Source: Micromonospora sp. PLK6-60 (GTDB taxonomy: Bacteria > Actinomycetota > Actinomycetes > Mycobacteriales > Micromonosporaceae). Taken from it: a stretch of 64,000 nucleotides of DNA. Shown here piece by piece: positions 56,662 to 64,000 of the stretch. The stretch covers positions 62,001 through 126,000 of the forward strand of contig NZ_JAIOAA010000010.1 in assembly GCF_019890675.1 (NCBI RefSeq). The letters run 5' to 3'. The notes under the pieces were generated by a model. It saw only the letters and a list, made by a program, of their open reading frames with translations, searched no databases and was not told the DNA's origin. Both the position numbers and the translations under genes were made by a program. Numbering within the stretch: the first letter of the stretch is position 1; the number at the start of each line of letters is the position of its first letter.

Positions 56662-57417
56662 GTGGCGCACGTTACGGGCCGGTGCGCCCGATCGCCACCT
56701 TGGCGCCGCGCGGCGCGGCGACGCGCCCGAGCTGCGACTATCCCGGGGCCCGGGAGCCGGCCGCCAGGTCGGGTCCCCGACACCCGCCCGGGGGCCCGCC
56801 CGGACCTGCGGGCGGTGTCGGGACGGTTCCGTCCGCCGGCCCGGGCGACGATTGTTCTCGATGTCGGGCAGCCGGTCGTATTTCGCTTTCTGTCGATGAT
56901 CGAGGGGCCCGGGCATCCGATTTCCGGGTGATCGGCGTCGGCGTCCGGCGGAATGGCGGCCCCGGGGTCGCCGGACCGTCGATCTTCCGGGTCGGCCCGG
57001 TGATCTCGCCCCCCGCCGTGGCGCGCGGCCGGCGGGGAGATCCACCTCCGGTCCTGAGTAGATGATCTGCGCCGCACGCCGTACGGTGTGGTCGGAGCTG
57101 AGTGATCCACCGCGATGGGCGCTGCATGCCGGGATGCGCGTCCCACATCGTGGTGATACTGAGTGTTAACAAATGCTCACCTTGAATAAGCAGATGACCA
57201 CTCTGGAGTTACATGCCCTGTTCAGGGACTCGGCAACTCGGCGGTATTCGGCGCGCGGATCAAGGGTGGATTGCCGAACGGCTGATTTCCACCGCATCGC
57301 CGCTTCCCAAACAGGATCTTGTCTGATGAAATTCCGGCCGTGCCGCGCGTGGCGCTGTCCCCTGCAGCAGGCGCGGGTCGGCGGTACGAGCGCGGAAGAA
57401 ACGACGGAGGCGATGTC
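56662..57417. other. 756-bp divergent intergenic region upstream of the conservon
   Basis: No convincing gene is seen. The part at about 57150-57330 is distinctly AT-richer than its surroundings and probably holds the conservon promoter. An 82-codon frame (57173-57421) ends in a GTGA overlap with the kinase start, but its composition is not coding-like. No -35/-10 pair could be fixed for the conservon. Confidence 0.5.
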
Positions 57418-60400
57418 GTGAGCACCGGACCTACGACCCTGCCCGAAAGCGGTGGCCCCGGCCAGCTCAACCGTCGTCGCGGGCTGCCCCGGCTGCGGGA
57501 CGCCCGGATCCGTACCAAGCTCGCGCTGATCCTCGTCGTGCCGATCGCCGCCGTCATCGCGCTGGCCACCGTCCGGTTGGTGGCGGTCGCCGAGAGCGCC
57601 GACGACGCCACCCGGGTCCGGTCGATGACCGCGCTCTCCCTCGACGTCTCCGCGCTCTCCGAGGGGCTGCACGCCGAGCGGATGGCCGCCCTGGCCTTCC
57701 TGGCCGATTCGAAGGGCGCGCCCGACGACTACAACCGGCTGGCCCGCGCCACCGACGAGCGGATCGCCGCGTACCAGAGCGGACGGGGTCGGATCGAGGA
57801 GCCGCCGCCGCTCGTCGGCGACCTGCTCACCGACATCGACGAGGGACTGGCCACCCTGCCCGACATCCGCAAGCAGGCGCTCGGCCGCCAGGGATCGTCG
57901 GCCGGCGACCCGGGCCAGCGGTATGCGGCGGTCCTCTCCGCGCTCAACGGGTACGGCGACGCCCTGGCCCAGTCGGCCACCGAGGGGCGCGGGGCGGACG
58001 CCCGGCGGGCAACCGCCGCGTACGGGCGGGCGCGCGCGGCGGTCGCCGAGGAGGAGGCGGTCGCCTTCACCGCGCTGACCGCCGGGCGGGTCACCGAGGC
58101 CGACTACTTCGCCTTCGTCTCCACGCTGGCCCAGCGCAAGGACGCCCTGCTCGCCTTCTCCCAGACCGCCGAGCAGGGGCAGCGTGAGGTGGCGTCCCGC
58201 ATCGTCACCGGCGACGCGGTCCAGCAGGCCGACCGGGTCACCAGCGACCTGACCCGGTCGATCGGCAAGCGGCCCACCATCAGGGCCACCGAGGCGGCCG
58301 CCGCCATCGGCGCGGTGGACGACCTGATGCGCAAGGCGGAGGTCGAGCTCCAGGACCGGCTGCTGGCCGACGCCGAGCGGGCCCGGATCGAGGCCACCCG
58401 GCAGGCCGCGCTCGAGTCGGTGCTGGTGCTGCTCAGCCTGCTCGTCGCGATCACCCTGGCGGTGGTGCTGGCCCGGTCGCTCAACATCTCGCTGCGCCGG
58501 CTGCGGGAGGGCGCGCTGGCGGTGGCGAACCACGACCTGCCCGACGCGGTTACCCGGCTGCAGAACATGGGCAACGTCGGCGAGGGCGGGGTCGAGGAGA
58601 TCGTCCGCGAGATGCGGGACCCGATCAAGCTCAACAATCGCGACGAGGTGGGCCAGGTCGCGCTCGCCTTCAACGTGGTCCACCGCGAGGCCGTACGCGT
58701 CGCGGCCGAGCAGGCCGCCCTCCGGACCAGCGTCTCCACCATGTTCGTCAACCTGGCCCGCCGCAGTCAGACCCTGGTCGACCGCATGATCGGCGAGCTG
58801 GACGCGATCGAGCGGGGGGAGGAGGACCCCAAGCGCCTCGCCCAGCTCTTCGAACTCGACCACCTCGCCACCCGGATGCGCCGCAACGACGAGAACCTGC
58901 TGGTGCTGGCGGGCGCCGACGCGGGCGTGCCGCGCCGGGAGGACGCGCTCCTGGTCGACGTGCTCCGCGCCGCCCAGTCCGAGGTGGAGCAGTACAACCG
59001 GATCGAGTTCGGCAGCATCGACACCGACATCTCGATCACGGCGAACGCCGTGAACGACGTGGTGCGGCTGGTCGCCGAGCTGCTCGACAACGCGACCCGG
59101 TTCTCCCCGCCGAACACGACGGTGGTCGCCGACGCCCGGCGGATCCGGGACTACGTGCTGGTCCAGGTGGAGGACCGGGGCCTCGGGCTGAGCGAGGAGC
59201 AGCTCGACTCGCTCAACCGCCGGCTGGCCGCGCCACCGACCGTCGACGTCTCCGCGTTCCGGCTGATGGGTCTCGCGGTGGTCAGCCGGCTCGCCAACCG
59301 CTACGGCATCCGGGTGGAGCTGCGCCGCAACATCGAGGGCGGCACGGTGGCGCAGGTGACGCTGCCGAACGCCACCGTGGTGCTGCCCGCCGACCCCGGA
59401 CCGATGCCGCTGCCCACCCGGCCCCGGCCGTCGCTGGCCGCCGAGCCGGGCCCGTACGCCCCGGCCGGCCTGGGCGGGTCGCCGGTCGCCGGCGGCACCG
59501 CGACGCTCTCCGACGCGTGGCGCACCCCCCGACCGGCGGCCCACTGGCCCGGGCCGGCCGACGCCCGGGAACTCGCCCCCGAGGTCGGTTTCGGCGCCGC
59601 CCCGGTGTCGGCCGTCCCGGTCTCGGCGCAGCCGGTGTCCGGGTACCCGGTCTCCGCGCAGCCGGTGTCCGGATATCCGGTGTCCGCGCAGCCGGTCTCC
59701 GGATATCCGGTCTCCGCCCAGCCGGTCTCCGGATATCCGGTGTCCGCGCAGCCGGTGTCGGCGCAGCCGGTCGCCGCGTACCCGGTCTCCGGGCAGCCGG
59801 CGACCGGGCCGCACCCGATGTCGTCGGTCTCCGCCCCGCCCGCGTACAGCCCGGCCGCGGCCCAGTCCGCGCCGGTCGAGTCGCCGTCCCGGTGGACCGC
59901 GCCGGTCGAGCCCGAGCCGGCGCTGCCCACCGGTCCGGTCGCCGGCCACGGGGTCGGCAGCGCACCGGCATCCGCCGCCGCGTCCCTGGTGGCCCGGCCC
60001 GACCGGCCGGCCGACTCGCCGATCTTCCGGGAGATGGAGGCGGTCTGGTTCCGGTCCCACGGCAACGACGCCACCGCCATCTTCACCCGGCCGCGCTTCG
60101 ACGAGGAGCCGCCGGCCGCGCCCCGGCCGGCGGAGGCCGCACCGCCGGCCGAGCCGCCGGTGGCCGCCGCGCCACCCCCGCCGCCGTACGTCCCGCCGGC
60201 CGCCGCCCCGGAGCCGTACGCGCCGCCGACCCCGGCGGCCGAGCCGGAGTCGTACGCCGCGCCCACCACCGCGCCGGAGTCGTACGCTGCGCCCAGCGGC
60301 GAGCCGGAGCCCTTCGCCGTGCCGGAGGCGTACGCGCCGCCGGCACCGGTGGCCGAGCCGGCGGCGGCCCAACCGGCCGAGCCGGAGCCCGCACCGCCGG

Positions 60401-60702
60401 TGTCGGCTCCGCCCTCGATCGACCCCGACGCCTGGCGCACGGCGGCCGACGAGGGCTGGTCGCTGGCCTCCCGCGCGGCCTCGCCGGAGGTCCGCGACAC
60501 CACCCGTTCCGGCCTGCCCAAGCGGGTCCCGCAGGCGCAGCTCGTCCCCGGCGGCATCGAGTCGGACAGCGGTCGGGACCGCAGCCGACGCACCCCCGAG
60601 GACGTCCGCGGTCTGTTGTCTGCCTACCACCGGGGCGTACAGCGCGGCCGGTCGGTGGGCGCGGATCCCACCTTCACCCCCACCAAGGAGACGAGTCGAT
60701 GA
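57418..60702 (+). CDS. Conservon sensor histidine kinase (CvnA-like, nitrate-sensing-type extracellular domain)
   Basis: The product has 1,094 residues. Membrane segment 1 is at about 34-54 and segment 2 at about 332-354. Between them is a helical extracellular domain of nitrate/nitrite-sensing (NIT) type. HAMP follows, then a dimerisation region with H482 (FELDHLATRMRRNDENLLV). The ATPase domain has N558 (LLDNATRFSPPN) and DRGLGLSEEQL. Residues about 660-1094 are a Pro-rich tail including decapeptide repeats VSAQPVSGYP (735-794). The GTG at 57418 follows GGAGG. The stop overlaps the next ATG by 4 bp. The real ligand is unknown. Confidence 0.92.
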   Translation: MSTGPTTLPESGGPGQLNRRRGLPRLRDARIRTKLALILVVPIAAVIALATVRLVAVAESADDATRVRSMTALSLDVSALSEGLHAERMAALAFLADSKGAPDDYNRLARATDERIAAYQSGRGRIEEPPPLVGDLLTDIDEGLATLPDIRKQALGRQGSSAGDPGQRYAAVLSALNGYGDALAQSATEGRGADARRATAAYGRARAAVAEEEAVAFTALTAGRVTEADYFAFVSTLAQRKDALLAFSQTAEQGQREVASRIVTGDAVQQADRVTSDLTRSIGKRPTIRATEAAAAIGAVDDLMRKAEVELQDRLLADAERARIEATRQAALESVLVLLSLLVAITLAVVLARSLNISLRRLREGALAVANHDLPDAVTRLQNMGNVGEGGVEEIVREMRDPIKLNNRDEVGQVALAFNVVHREAVRVAAEQAALRTSVSTMFVNLARRSQTLVDRMIGELDAIERGEEDPKRLAQLFELDHLATRMRRNDENLLVLAGADAGVPRREDALLVDVLRAAQSEVEQYNRIEFGSIDTDISITANAVNDVVRLVAELLDNATRFSPPNTTVVADARRIRDYVLVQVEDRGLGLSEEQLDSLNRRLAAPPTVDVSAFRLMGLAVVSRLANRYGIRVELRRNIEGGTVAQVTLPNATVVLPADPGPMPLPTRPRPSLAAEPGPYAPAGLGGSPVAGGTATLSDAWRTPRPAAHWPGPADARELAPEVGFGAAPVSAVPVSAQPVSGYPVSAQPVSGYPVSAQPVSGYPVSAQPVSGYPVSAQPVSAQPVAAYPVSGQPATGPHPMSSVSAPPAYSPAAAQSAPVESPSRWTAPVEPEPALPTGPVAGHGVGSAPASAAASLVARPDRPADSPIFREMEAVWFRSHGNDATAIFTRPRFDEEPPAAPRPAEAAPPAEPPVAAAPPPPPYVPPAAAPEPYAPPTPAAEPESYAAPTTAPESYAAPSGEPEPFAVPEAYAPPAPVAEPAAAQPAEPEPAPPVSAPPSIDPDAWRTAADEGWSLASRAASPEVRDTTRSGLPKRVPQAQLVPGGIESDSGRDRSRRTPEDVRGLLSAYHRGVQRGRSVGADPTFTPTKETSR
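59620..59799 (+). repeat. In-frame 30-bp repeats encoding VSAQPVSGYP
   Basis: Four near-identical 30-bp units (59620-59739) are followed by two degenerate ones to 59799. They encode a Tyr-containing decapeptide array in the kinase tail. Confidence 0.88.
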
Positions 60703-61106
60703 ACCGCCCGGCGGCTATGCAGGACATGGGTTGGCTGCTCACCAACTTCGCGGACAGCGTGGCGGGCATCGCCCACGTGGTTGCGGTGTCCGCGGACGGC
60801 CTGCTGCTGGCCTCGTCCCGGGATCTGCCCGGGGACCGCGCCGACCAGCTCGCCGCGATCACCTCCGGCGTGGTGAGCCTGACCGAGGGCGCGGCCCGGA
60901 TGTTCAGCGCCGGCGGGGTGTTGCAGACCGTGATCGAGATGGACAGCGGATACCTGTTCCTCATGTCGATCAGCGACGGCTCGTCGATGGCGGTGCTCGC
61001 CGCCCGCAGCTGCGACGTCGGCCAGGTCGGTTACGAGATGGCGCTGCTGGTGGAACGGGTCGGCGCCGCCCTGGTGCCGCTGCCCCGGGACGCGGTCCGC
61101 TCCTAG
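60699..61106 (+). CDS. Conservon roadblock/LC7-domain protein (CvnB-like)
   Basis: The product has 135 residues forming a single roadblock/LC7 domain: LLTNFADSVAGIAHVVAVSA, DGLLLASS and MSISDGSSMAVLAARSCDVG. In known conservons this protein binds the GTPase and may act as its regulator. The ATG overlaps the kinase stop (ATGA), with AAGGAG upstream. Confidence 0.94.
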   Translation: MNRPAAMQDMGWLLTNFADSVAGIAHVVAVSADGLLLASSRDLPGDRADQLAAITSGVVSLTEGAARMFSAGGVLQTVIEMDSGYLFLMSISDGSSMAVLAARSCDVGQVGYEMALLVERVGAALVPLPRDAVRS

Positions 61107-61159
61107 GCCGACGGTGACCCGGCGCCGGCAGGCCCCGGCCGAGAGGAGGTGATCGCGAG

Positions 61160-61525
61160 ATGGATCAGCGGCGTGACGACCCGCGTGGCGCGCTGGTGCG
61201 GCCGTACGCGGTCACCCGCGGCCGGACCGAGGCGCGGATGGACGTGGCGATCGAGGCGGTGCTGAGCGCCAGTCCCACCGCCGTCGTCGAGTCGCGGTTC
61301 GCCGGGCACGACAAGCACCGCATCGCCACGGTCTGCGAGGGCCGGGCCCAGTCGTTGGCGGAGATCGCCGCGTACACCCGGATGCCGTTGGGGGTGGCCC
61401 GGGTGCTGGTCGCCGACATGGTGACCGATGGCCTGCTGACGCTACACACTGCCGCTCCCGCCGAGGGGTACGAGGGGCGGATGGAGATCCTTGAAAGGGT
61501 GCTAAGTGGACTTCGCAGGCTATGA
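61160..61525 (+). CDS. Conservon DUF742 protein (CvnC-like)
   Basis: The product has 121 residues of the DUF742 family: ALVRPYAVTRGRTE near the N-terminus and a winged-helix-like second half (SLAEIAAYTRMPLGVARVLV, ADMVTDGLL). AGGAGGTG precedes the ATG. It overlaps the next gene by 20 bp, which implies coupling. Confidence 0.93.
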   Translation: MDQRRDDPRGALVRPYAVTRGRTEARMDVAIEAVLSASPTAVVESRFAGHDKHRIATVCEGRAQSLAEIAAYTRMPLGVARVLVADMVTDGLLTLHTAAPAEGYEGRMEILERVLSGLRRL

Positions 61526-62129
61526 CCCCGCCGGGGCGGGTCGGAACCGGGGAATCGTCTCCGCGAAGATCGTCATCGCGGGCGGCTTCGGCGTGGGCAA
61601 GACCACCCTGGTCGGCGCGATCTCCGAGATCACCCCGCTGACCACCGAGGCCCTGATGACCTCCGCCGGCATCGGGGTCGACGACCCGTCGAAGGTGCCC
61701 GGCAAGGAGACCACCACGGTCGCCATGGACTTCGGCCGGATCACCATGGCGCAGGACCTGATCCTCTACCTCTTCGGCACGCCCGGGCAGACCCGGTTCT
61801 GGTTCATGTGGGACGAGATCATCCGGGGCGCGGTCGGCGCCGCCGTGCTTGTCGACACCCGCCGGATCGCCGACGCGTTCGCCGCGCTTGACTACTTCGA
61901 GAACCGCAACCTGCCCTACGTGGTGGCGCTCAACCACTTCGACGGCTCGCCGCAGTACGAGATGGACGAGGTGCGCGAGGCGCTGGCGATCGCGAGCGAC
62001 GTGCCGCTGGTGCTCACCGACGCTCGGCACCGCGATTCGGTGAAGCAGGTGCTGGTGACGGTGGTCGAGCACGCGATGAAGCGGTTGCAGGCCGAGCACG
62101 GCCGCGGCTACCCGGCCCCGGTCGGCTGA
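61506..62129 (+). CDS. Conservon Ras-like GTPase (CvnD-like)
   Basis: The product has 207 residues. P-loop GGFGVGKTT is at 26-34, switch II region FGTPGQTRFWFMWDE, and the base-specificity motif is NHFD rather than NKxD, as usual in this family. These small GTPases belong to the MglA-like group and work with the roadblock and DUF742 partners. The GTG at 61506 lies inside the preceding gene. It is the last gene of the conservon. Confidence 0.94.
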   Translation: MDFAGYDPAGAGRNRGIVSAKIVIAGGFGVGKTTLVGAISEITPLTTEALMTSAGIGVDDPSKVPGKETTTVAMDFGRITMAQDLILYLFGTPGQTRFWFMWDEIIRGAVGAAVLVDTRRIADAFAALDYFENRNLPYVVALNHFDGSPQYEMDEVREALAIASDVPLVLTDARHRDSVKQVLVTVVEHAMKRLQAEHGRGYPAPVG

Positions 62130-62250
62130 GCCGTTTTGTCGTTGTTTTCGGCGGTCTCCGTAGTGGACCCGCCGACGAGCGTCGTTCCGCGGCGTCGCCG
62201 CACACGACTCTGACCTGCAGAAACATAGAATCCATCGCGACATTTGTTAC

Positions 62251-62276
62251 GCAGAGTGAAGTGAACTTCGCTTTGC
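62251..62276. promoter_or_regulatory. 26-bp palindrome upstream of the ferritin-like gene
   Basis: GCAGAGTGAAGTG and AACTTCGCTTTGC match as inverted halves at 10 of 13 positions. It lies 24 bp before the start codon in an AT-richer stretch. It is a candidate repressor site; no -35/-10 pair was fixed. Confidence 0.4.
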
Positions 62277-62299
62277 GTCATGGATGAAGAGGGGGATTC

Positions 62300-63259
62300 A
62301 TGAGGACAGTGAGAGCGGCCATCGCGGTGGTCGCGAGCACCCTGCTCGGCGTCGGCCTGGCGCAGGCGCCCGCCCGGGCGGCGGTGGCGGACGACACGAC
62401 CCGGGCCAACACGCTCACCGCCATGCACGGGGAGGCGTTCGCCAACGCCAGCTACCTCGCGTACGGCGCGGAGGCGGCCCGCAACGGGCACGACGACATC
62501 GCCGACCTGTTCGTCGCCACCGCCGCGACCGAGCTGGGTGAGCACTTCACCGAGGAGGCGGCGCTTGTCGACTTCGTCGGCACGGACGTGGCCAACCTGC
62601 GCACGTCGATCGAGGGCGAGTGGCACGAGGCCACCGTGGTCTACCCGGGGTACGCCCAGCAGGCCCGCCGGGACGGCTGCCCGCGCGCCGCGCGGCTGTT
62701 CCAGGAACTGGCGGCCGATGAGGCGACCCACGCCGCCCAGTTCCGCCTCGCCCTGTACGCGATCACCCATCCGCGCTCCGGCGTACGGGTCCCGATCGGC
62801 ACGGCGGTCCCGCCGGTGCCCATCGTCGCCGGCCTGCCGGTCTGTTCGGGCGTGACGCAGGACAACCTGGAGGCGACGCTGCGCGGTGAGGCGTTCGCGA
62901 ACGCCAGCTACACGCGCTACGCCCAGCATGCCCGCAGTGGTGGCCGGCTGCGGCTGGCCCGCCTCTGGACGAACACCGCCGGTCAGGAACTCGGCGAGCA
63001 CTTCTCCGAGGCGGCGACCCTCGCCGGTCTGGTCCGCTCCGACGCCGAGAACCTGCGCAAGGCGATCGAGGGCGAGACGTACGAGGCGGGCACCATGTAC
63101 CCGTCCTTCGCCCGGCAGGCGGCCTCGGTGGGTGAGGACGAGGCGGCGGACCTGTTCGCCGAGATCGCGCACGACGAGGCCGGTCACGCCTCGGCGTTCC
63201 TGTACGCCCTGGTCGACCTGGAACTCGGCGGAATGCGCGCGGCGGTGCGGCGGAGCTGA
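62300..63259 (+). CDS. Exported tandem erythrin-type ferritin-like protein
   Basis: The product has 319 residues. A signal peptide ends near APARA-AVADD. Two homologous four-helix units follow, about 35-155 and 183-305. Each has GEAFANASY, ELGEHF, IEGExxxEA and DExxH: copy A E45, E107, E110, E141, H144; copy B E197, E259, E262, E293, H296. This is the rubrerythrin/erythrin di-iron ligand pattern, without a rubredoxin domain. Two cysteines (C127, C182) could form a disulfide. Known relatives are cytoplasmic peroxide-scavenging proteins; an exported tandem form is less usual. GAGGGGG precedes the ATG. Confidence 0.85.
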   Translation: MRTVRAAIAVVASTLLGVGLAQAPARAAVADDTTRANTLTAMHGEAFANASYLAYGAEAARNGHDDIADLFVATAATELGEHFTEEAALVDFVGTDVANLRTSIEGEWHEATVVYPGYAQQARRDGCPRAARLFQELAADEATHAAQFRLALYAITHPRSGVRVPIGTAVPPVPIVAGLPVCSGVTQDNLEATLRGEAFANASYTRYAQHARSGGRLRLARLWTNTAGQELGEHFSEAATLAGLVRSDAENLRKAIEGETYEAGTMYPSFARQAASVGEDEAADLFAEIAHDEAGHASAFLYALVDLELGGMRAAVRRS

Positions 63260-63266
63260 CTCCGGG

Positions 63267-64000
63267 TCAGTCCAGGCGCAGCCGGTACCCGCGCTTGACC
63301 ACGGTCTGCACCACCCGGGGGGCCCGCAGCCCGGCCCGGAGCCGGGCCACCGCCATCTCGACGGCGTGCTCGTCCGCGCCGCGCGGCAGCGTACGCAGCA
63401 GCGCGGCGCGGGACAGCACCCGGCCGGGGGAGCGGGCGAGCGCCCGGAGCACCGCCATCGGGGCGGGGGCCAGCGGGCGTAGCTCGCCGTCGACCACGGC
63501 CGCGTGCCCGCGCAGGGTCACCAGGTGACCGCCCGCCTTCACGGTCACCGTGCGGCGGGGCAGCTCGTCGACGATGGTCCGGACCAGCGCCCCGATCCGG
63601 GCCCGGCTCGGGGCGCTCACCGGCACCCCGCGCCGGATCAGGGGTTCGGCGGTGACCGAGCCGACGCAACCGGCCAGCACGTCTCCGCGCAGCGCCTCCA
63701 GCACCGTCTCGGTCCGGTCGCCGGCGGCCCGCAGCAGCGCCTCCGCCGCCGGGGCCGAGGTGAAGGTGACCGCGTCGACCAGCCGGCCGGCGACCAGGTC
63801 GACGAGGCGGTGCAGCGGGGCGGGGTCGGCCGGGGGCGCCCACCGGTAGACGGGCACCTCGATCACCGTGGCGCCCGCCGCCACCAGCGCCTCGGTGCAC
63901 TCCGGCTGCCGCTCACCGTGCAGCTGGAGCGCGATCACCTGCCCGGCCACGCCCCGCCGGACCAGGTGTTCGATCACCTCGTCGCAGCTCTCCGAGGCCG
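63267..64000 (-). CDS. Uroporphyrinogen-III synthase with C-terminal winged-helix domain (5' end outside window)
   Basis: About 243 C-terminal residues are visible; the frame stays open to the window edge. The first part (ASESCDEVIEHLVRRGVAGQ, VDAVTFTSAPAAEALL, CVGSVTAEPL) matches the HemD fold, which cyclises hydroxymethylbilane in tetrapyrrole synthesis. The last 85 residues form an OmpR/PhoB-type winged helix (RVLSRAALLRTLPRGADEHA, VVKRGYRLRLD). Such fusions in actinobacteria are annotated as HemD or as regulators. Only 7 bp separate it from the convergent ferritin-like gene. Confidence 0.85.
   Translation of the reverse strand, partial: ASESCDEVIEHLVRRGVAGQVIALQLHGERQPECTEALVAAGATVIEVPVYRWAPPADPAPLHRLVDLVAGRLVDAVTFTSAPAAEALLRAAGDRTETVLEALRGDVLAGCVGSVTAEPLIRRGVPVSAPSRARIGALVRTIVDELPRRTVTVKAGGHLVTLRGHAAVVDGELRPLAPAPMAVLRALARSPGRVLSRAALLRTLPRGADEHAVEMAVARLRAGLRAPRVVQTVVKRGYRLRLD

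Noticed and set aside
57173..57421. 82-codon frame directly before the conservon kinase, ending in a GTGA overlap
   Set aside because: The first part is AT-rich and unlike local codon use, no ribosome binding site precedes the ATG, and no family resemblance is seen. It is more likely leader sequence.
59620..59799. Possible CRISPR-like repeat array
   Set aside because: The 30-bp units are directly adjacent and in frame with the kinase gene; there are no spacers.
57166..60630. 1,154-codon frame antisense to the conservon kinase
   Set aside because: A GC-bias shadow; the plus strand carries kinase motifs and overlaps correctly with the downstream gene.

Overview
The window is chromosomal DNA of a high-G+C actinomycete (I estimate about 70% G+C by eye). 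It most resembles Micromonosporaceae (Micromonospora-like). The evidence is the fused str / S10 / spc / alpha ribosomal superoperon order, the frequent GTG and TTG starts with 1 to 4 bp gene overlaps, RpoB residues typical of this family in the rifampicin region, a complete actinobacterial conservon, and short palindromic or GTTAACAGGGGGCCC-type dispersed repeats of the kind I associate with these genomes. The taxonomic call is inference; no rRNA gene is present.

Region 1 (1-34297) is the information-processing cluster. It holds the tail of a membrane-protein gene, then rplJ-rplL behind an L10-type leader with an attenuator-like hairpin. Next come rpoB with its own promoter, rpoC and a strong terminator, two small membrane-protein genes, and rpsL-rpsG-fusA-tuf. 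The S10 operon follows (rpsJ-rplC-rplD-rplW-rplB-rpsS-rplV-rpsC-rplP-rpmC-rpsQ), then the spc operon (rplN-rplX-rplE-rpsN-rpsH-rplF-rplR-rpsE-rpmD-rplO), secY-adk-map, a DUF1707 gene, and infA-rpmJ-rpsM-rpsK-rpsD-rpoA-rplQ. truA begins just after the rplQ terminator. rpmJ (37 codons) is short and easily missed. The leaders of rpsL and rpsJ share an identical 20-nt sequence.

Region 2 (34317-47559) is accessory. It contains a proline-rich single-pass membrane protein facing a small methyltransferase, an ABC-F ATPase overlapping a nucleotidyltransferase gene, an aldo/keto reductase, a 118-bp inverted-repeat element, a small secreted anchored protein, and a 1,948-residue secreted multidomain protein (ThuA, sugar-dehydrogenase-type propeller, PKD, CBM6-like, two concanavalin-like domains, Ig-like domains, FIMAH-like tail).

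Region 3 (47808-53802) is a TPP-riboswitch-controlled thiamine operon: thiE-thiO-thiS-thiG-tenI/thiE-like-thiD-thiC. It makes the thiazole and pyrimidine halves and joins them; thiF is not in the window. The two ThiE-fold proteins have lost complementary active-site motifs.

Region 4 (53809-64000) carries a large membrane protein with a long disordered tail, divergent from a four-gene conservon (nitrate-sensing-type histidine kinase, roadblock/LC7, DUF742, Ras-like GTPase). Then come an exported tandem-duplicated erythrin-type ferritin-like protein and, convergent with it, the 3' part of a uroporphyrinogen-III synthase fused to a winged-helix DNA-binding domain. I saw no tRNA, rRNA, CRISPR array, insertion sequence or phage gene.
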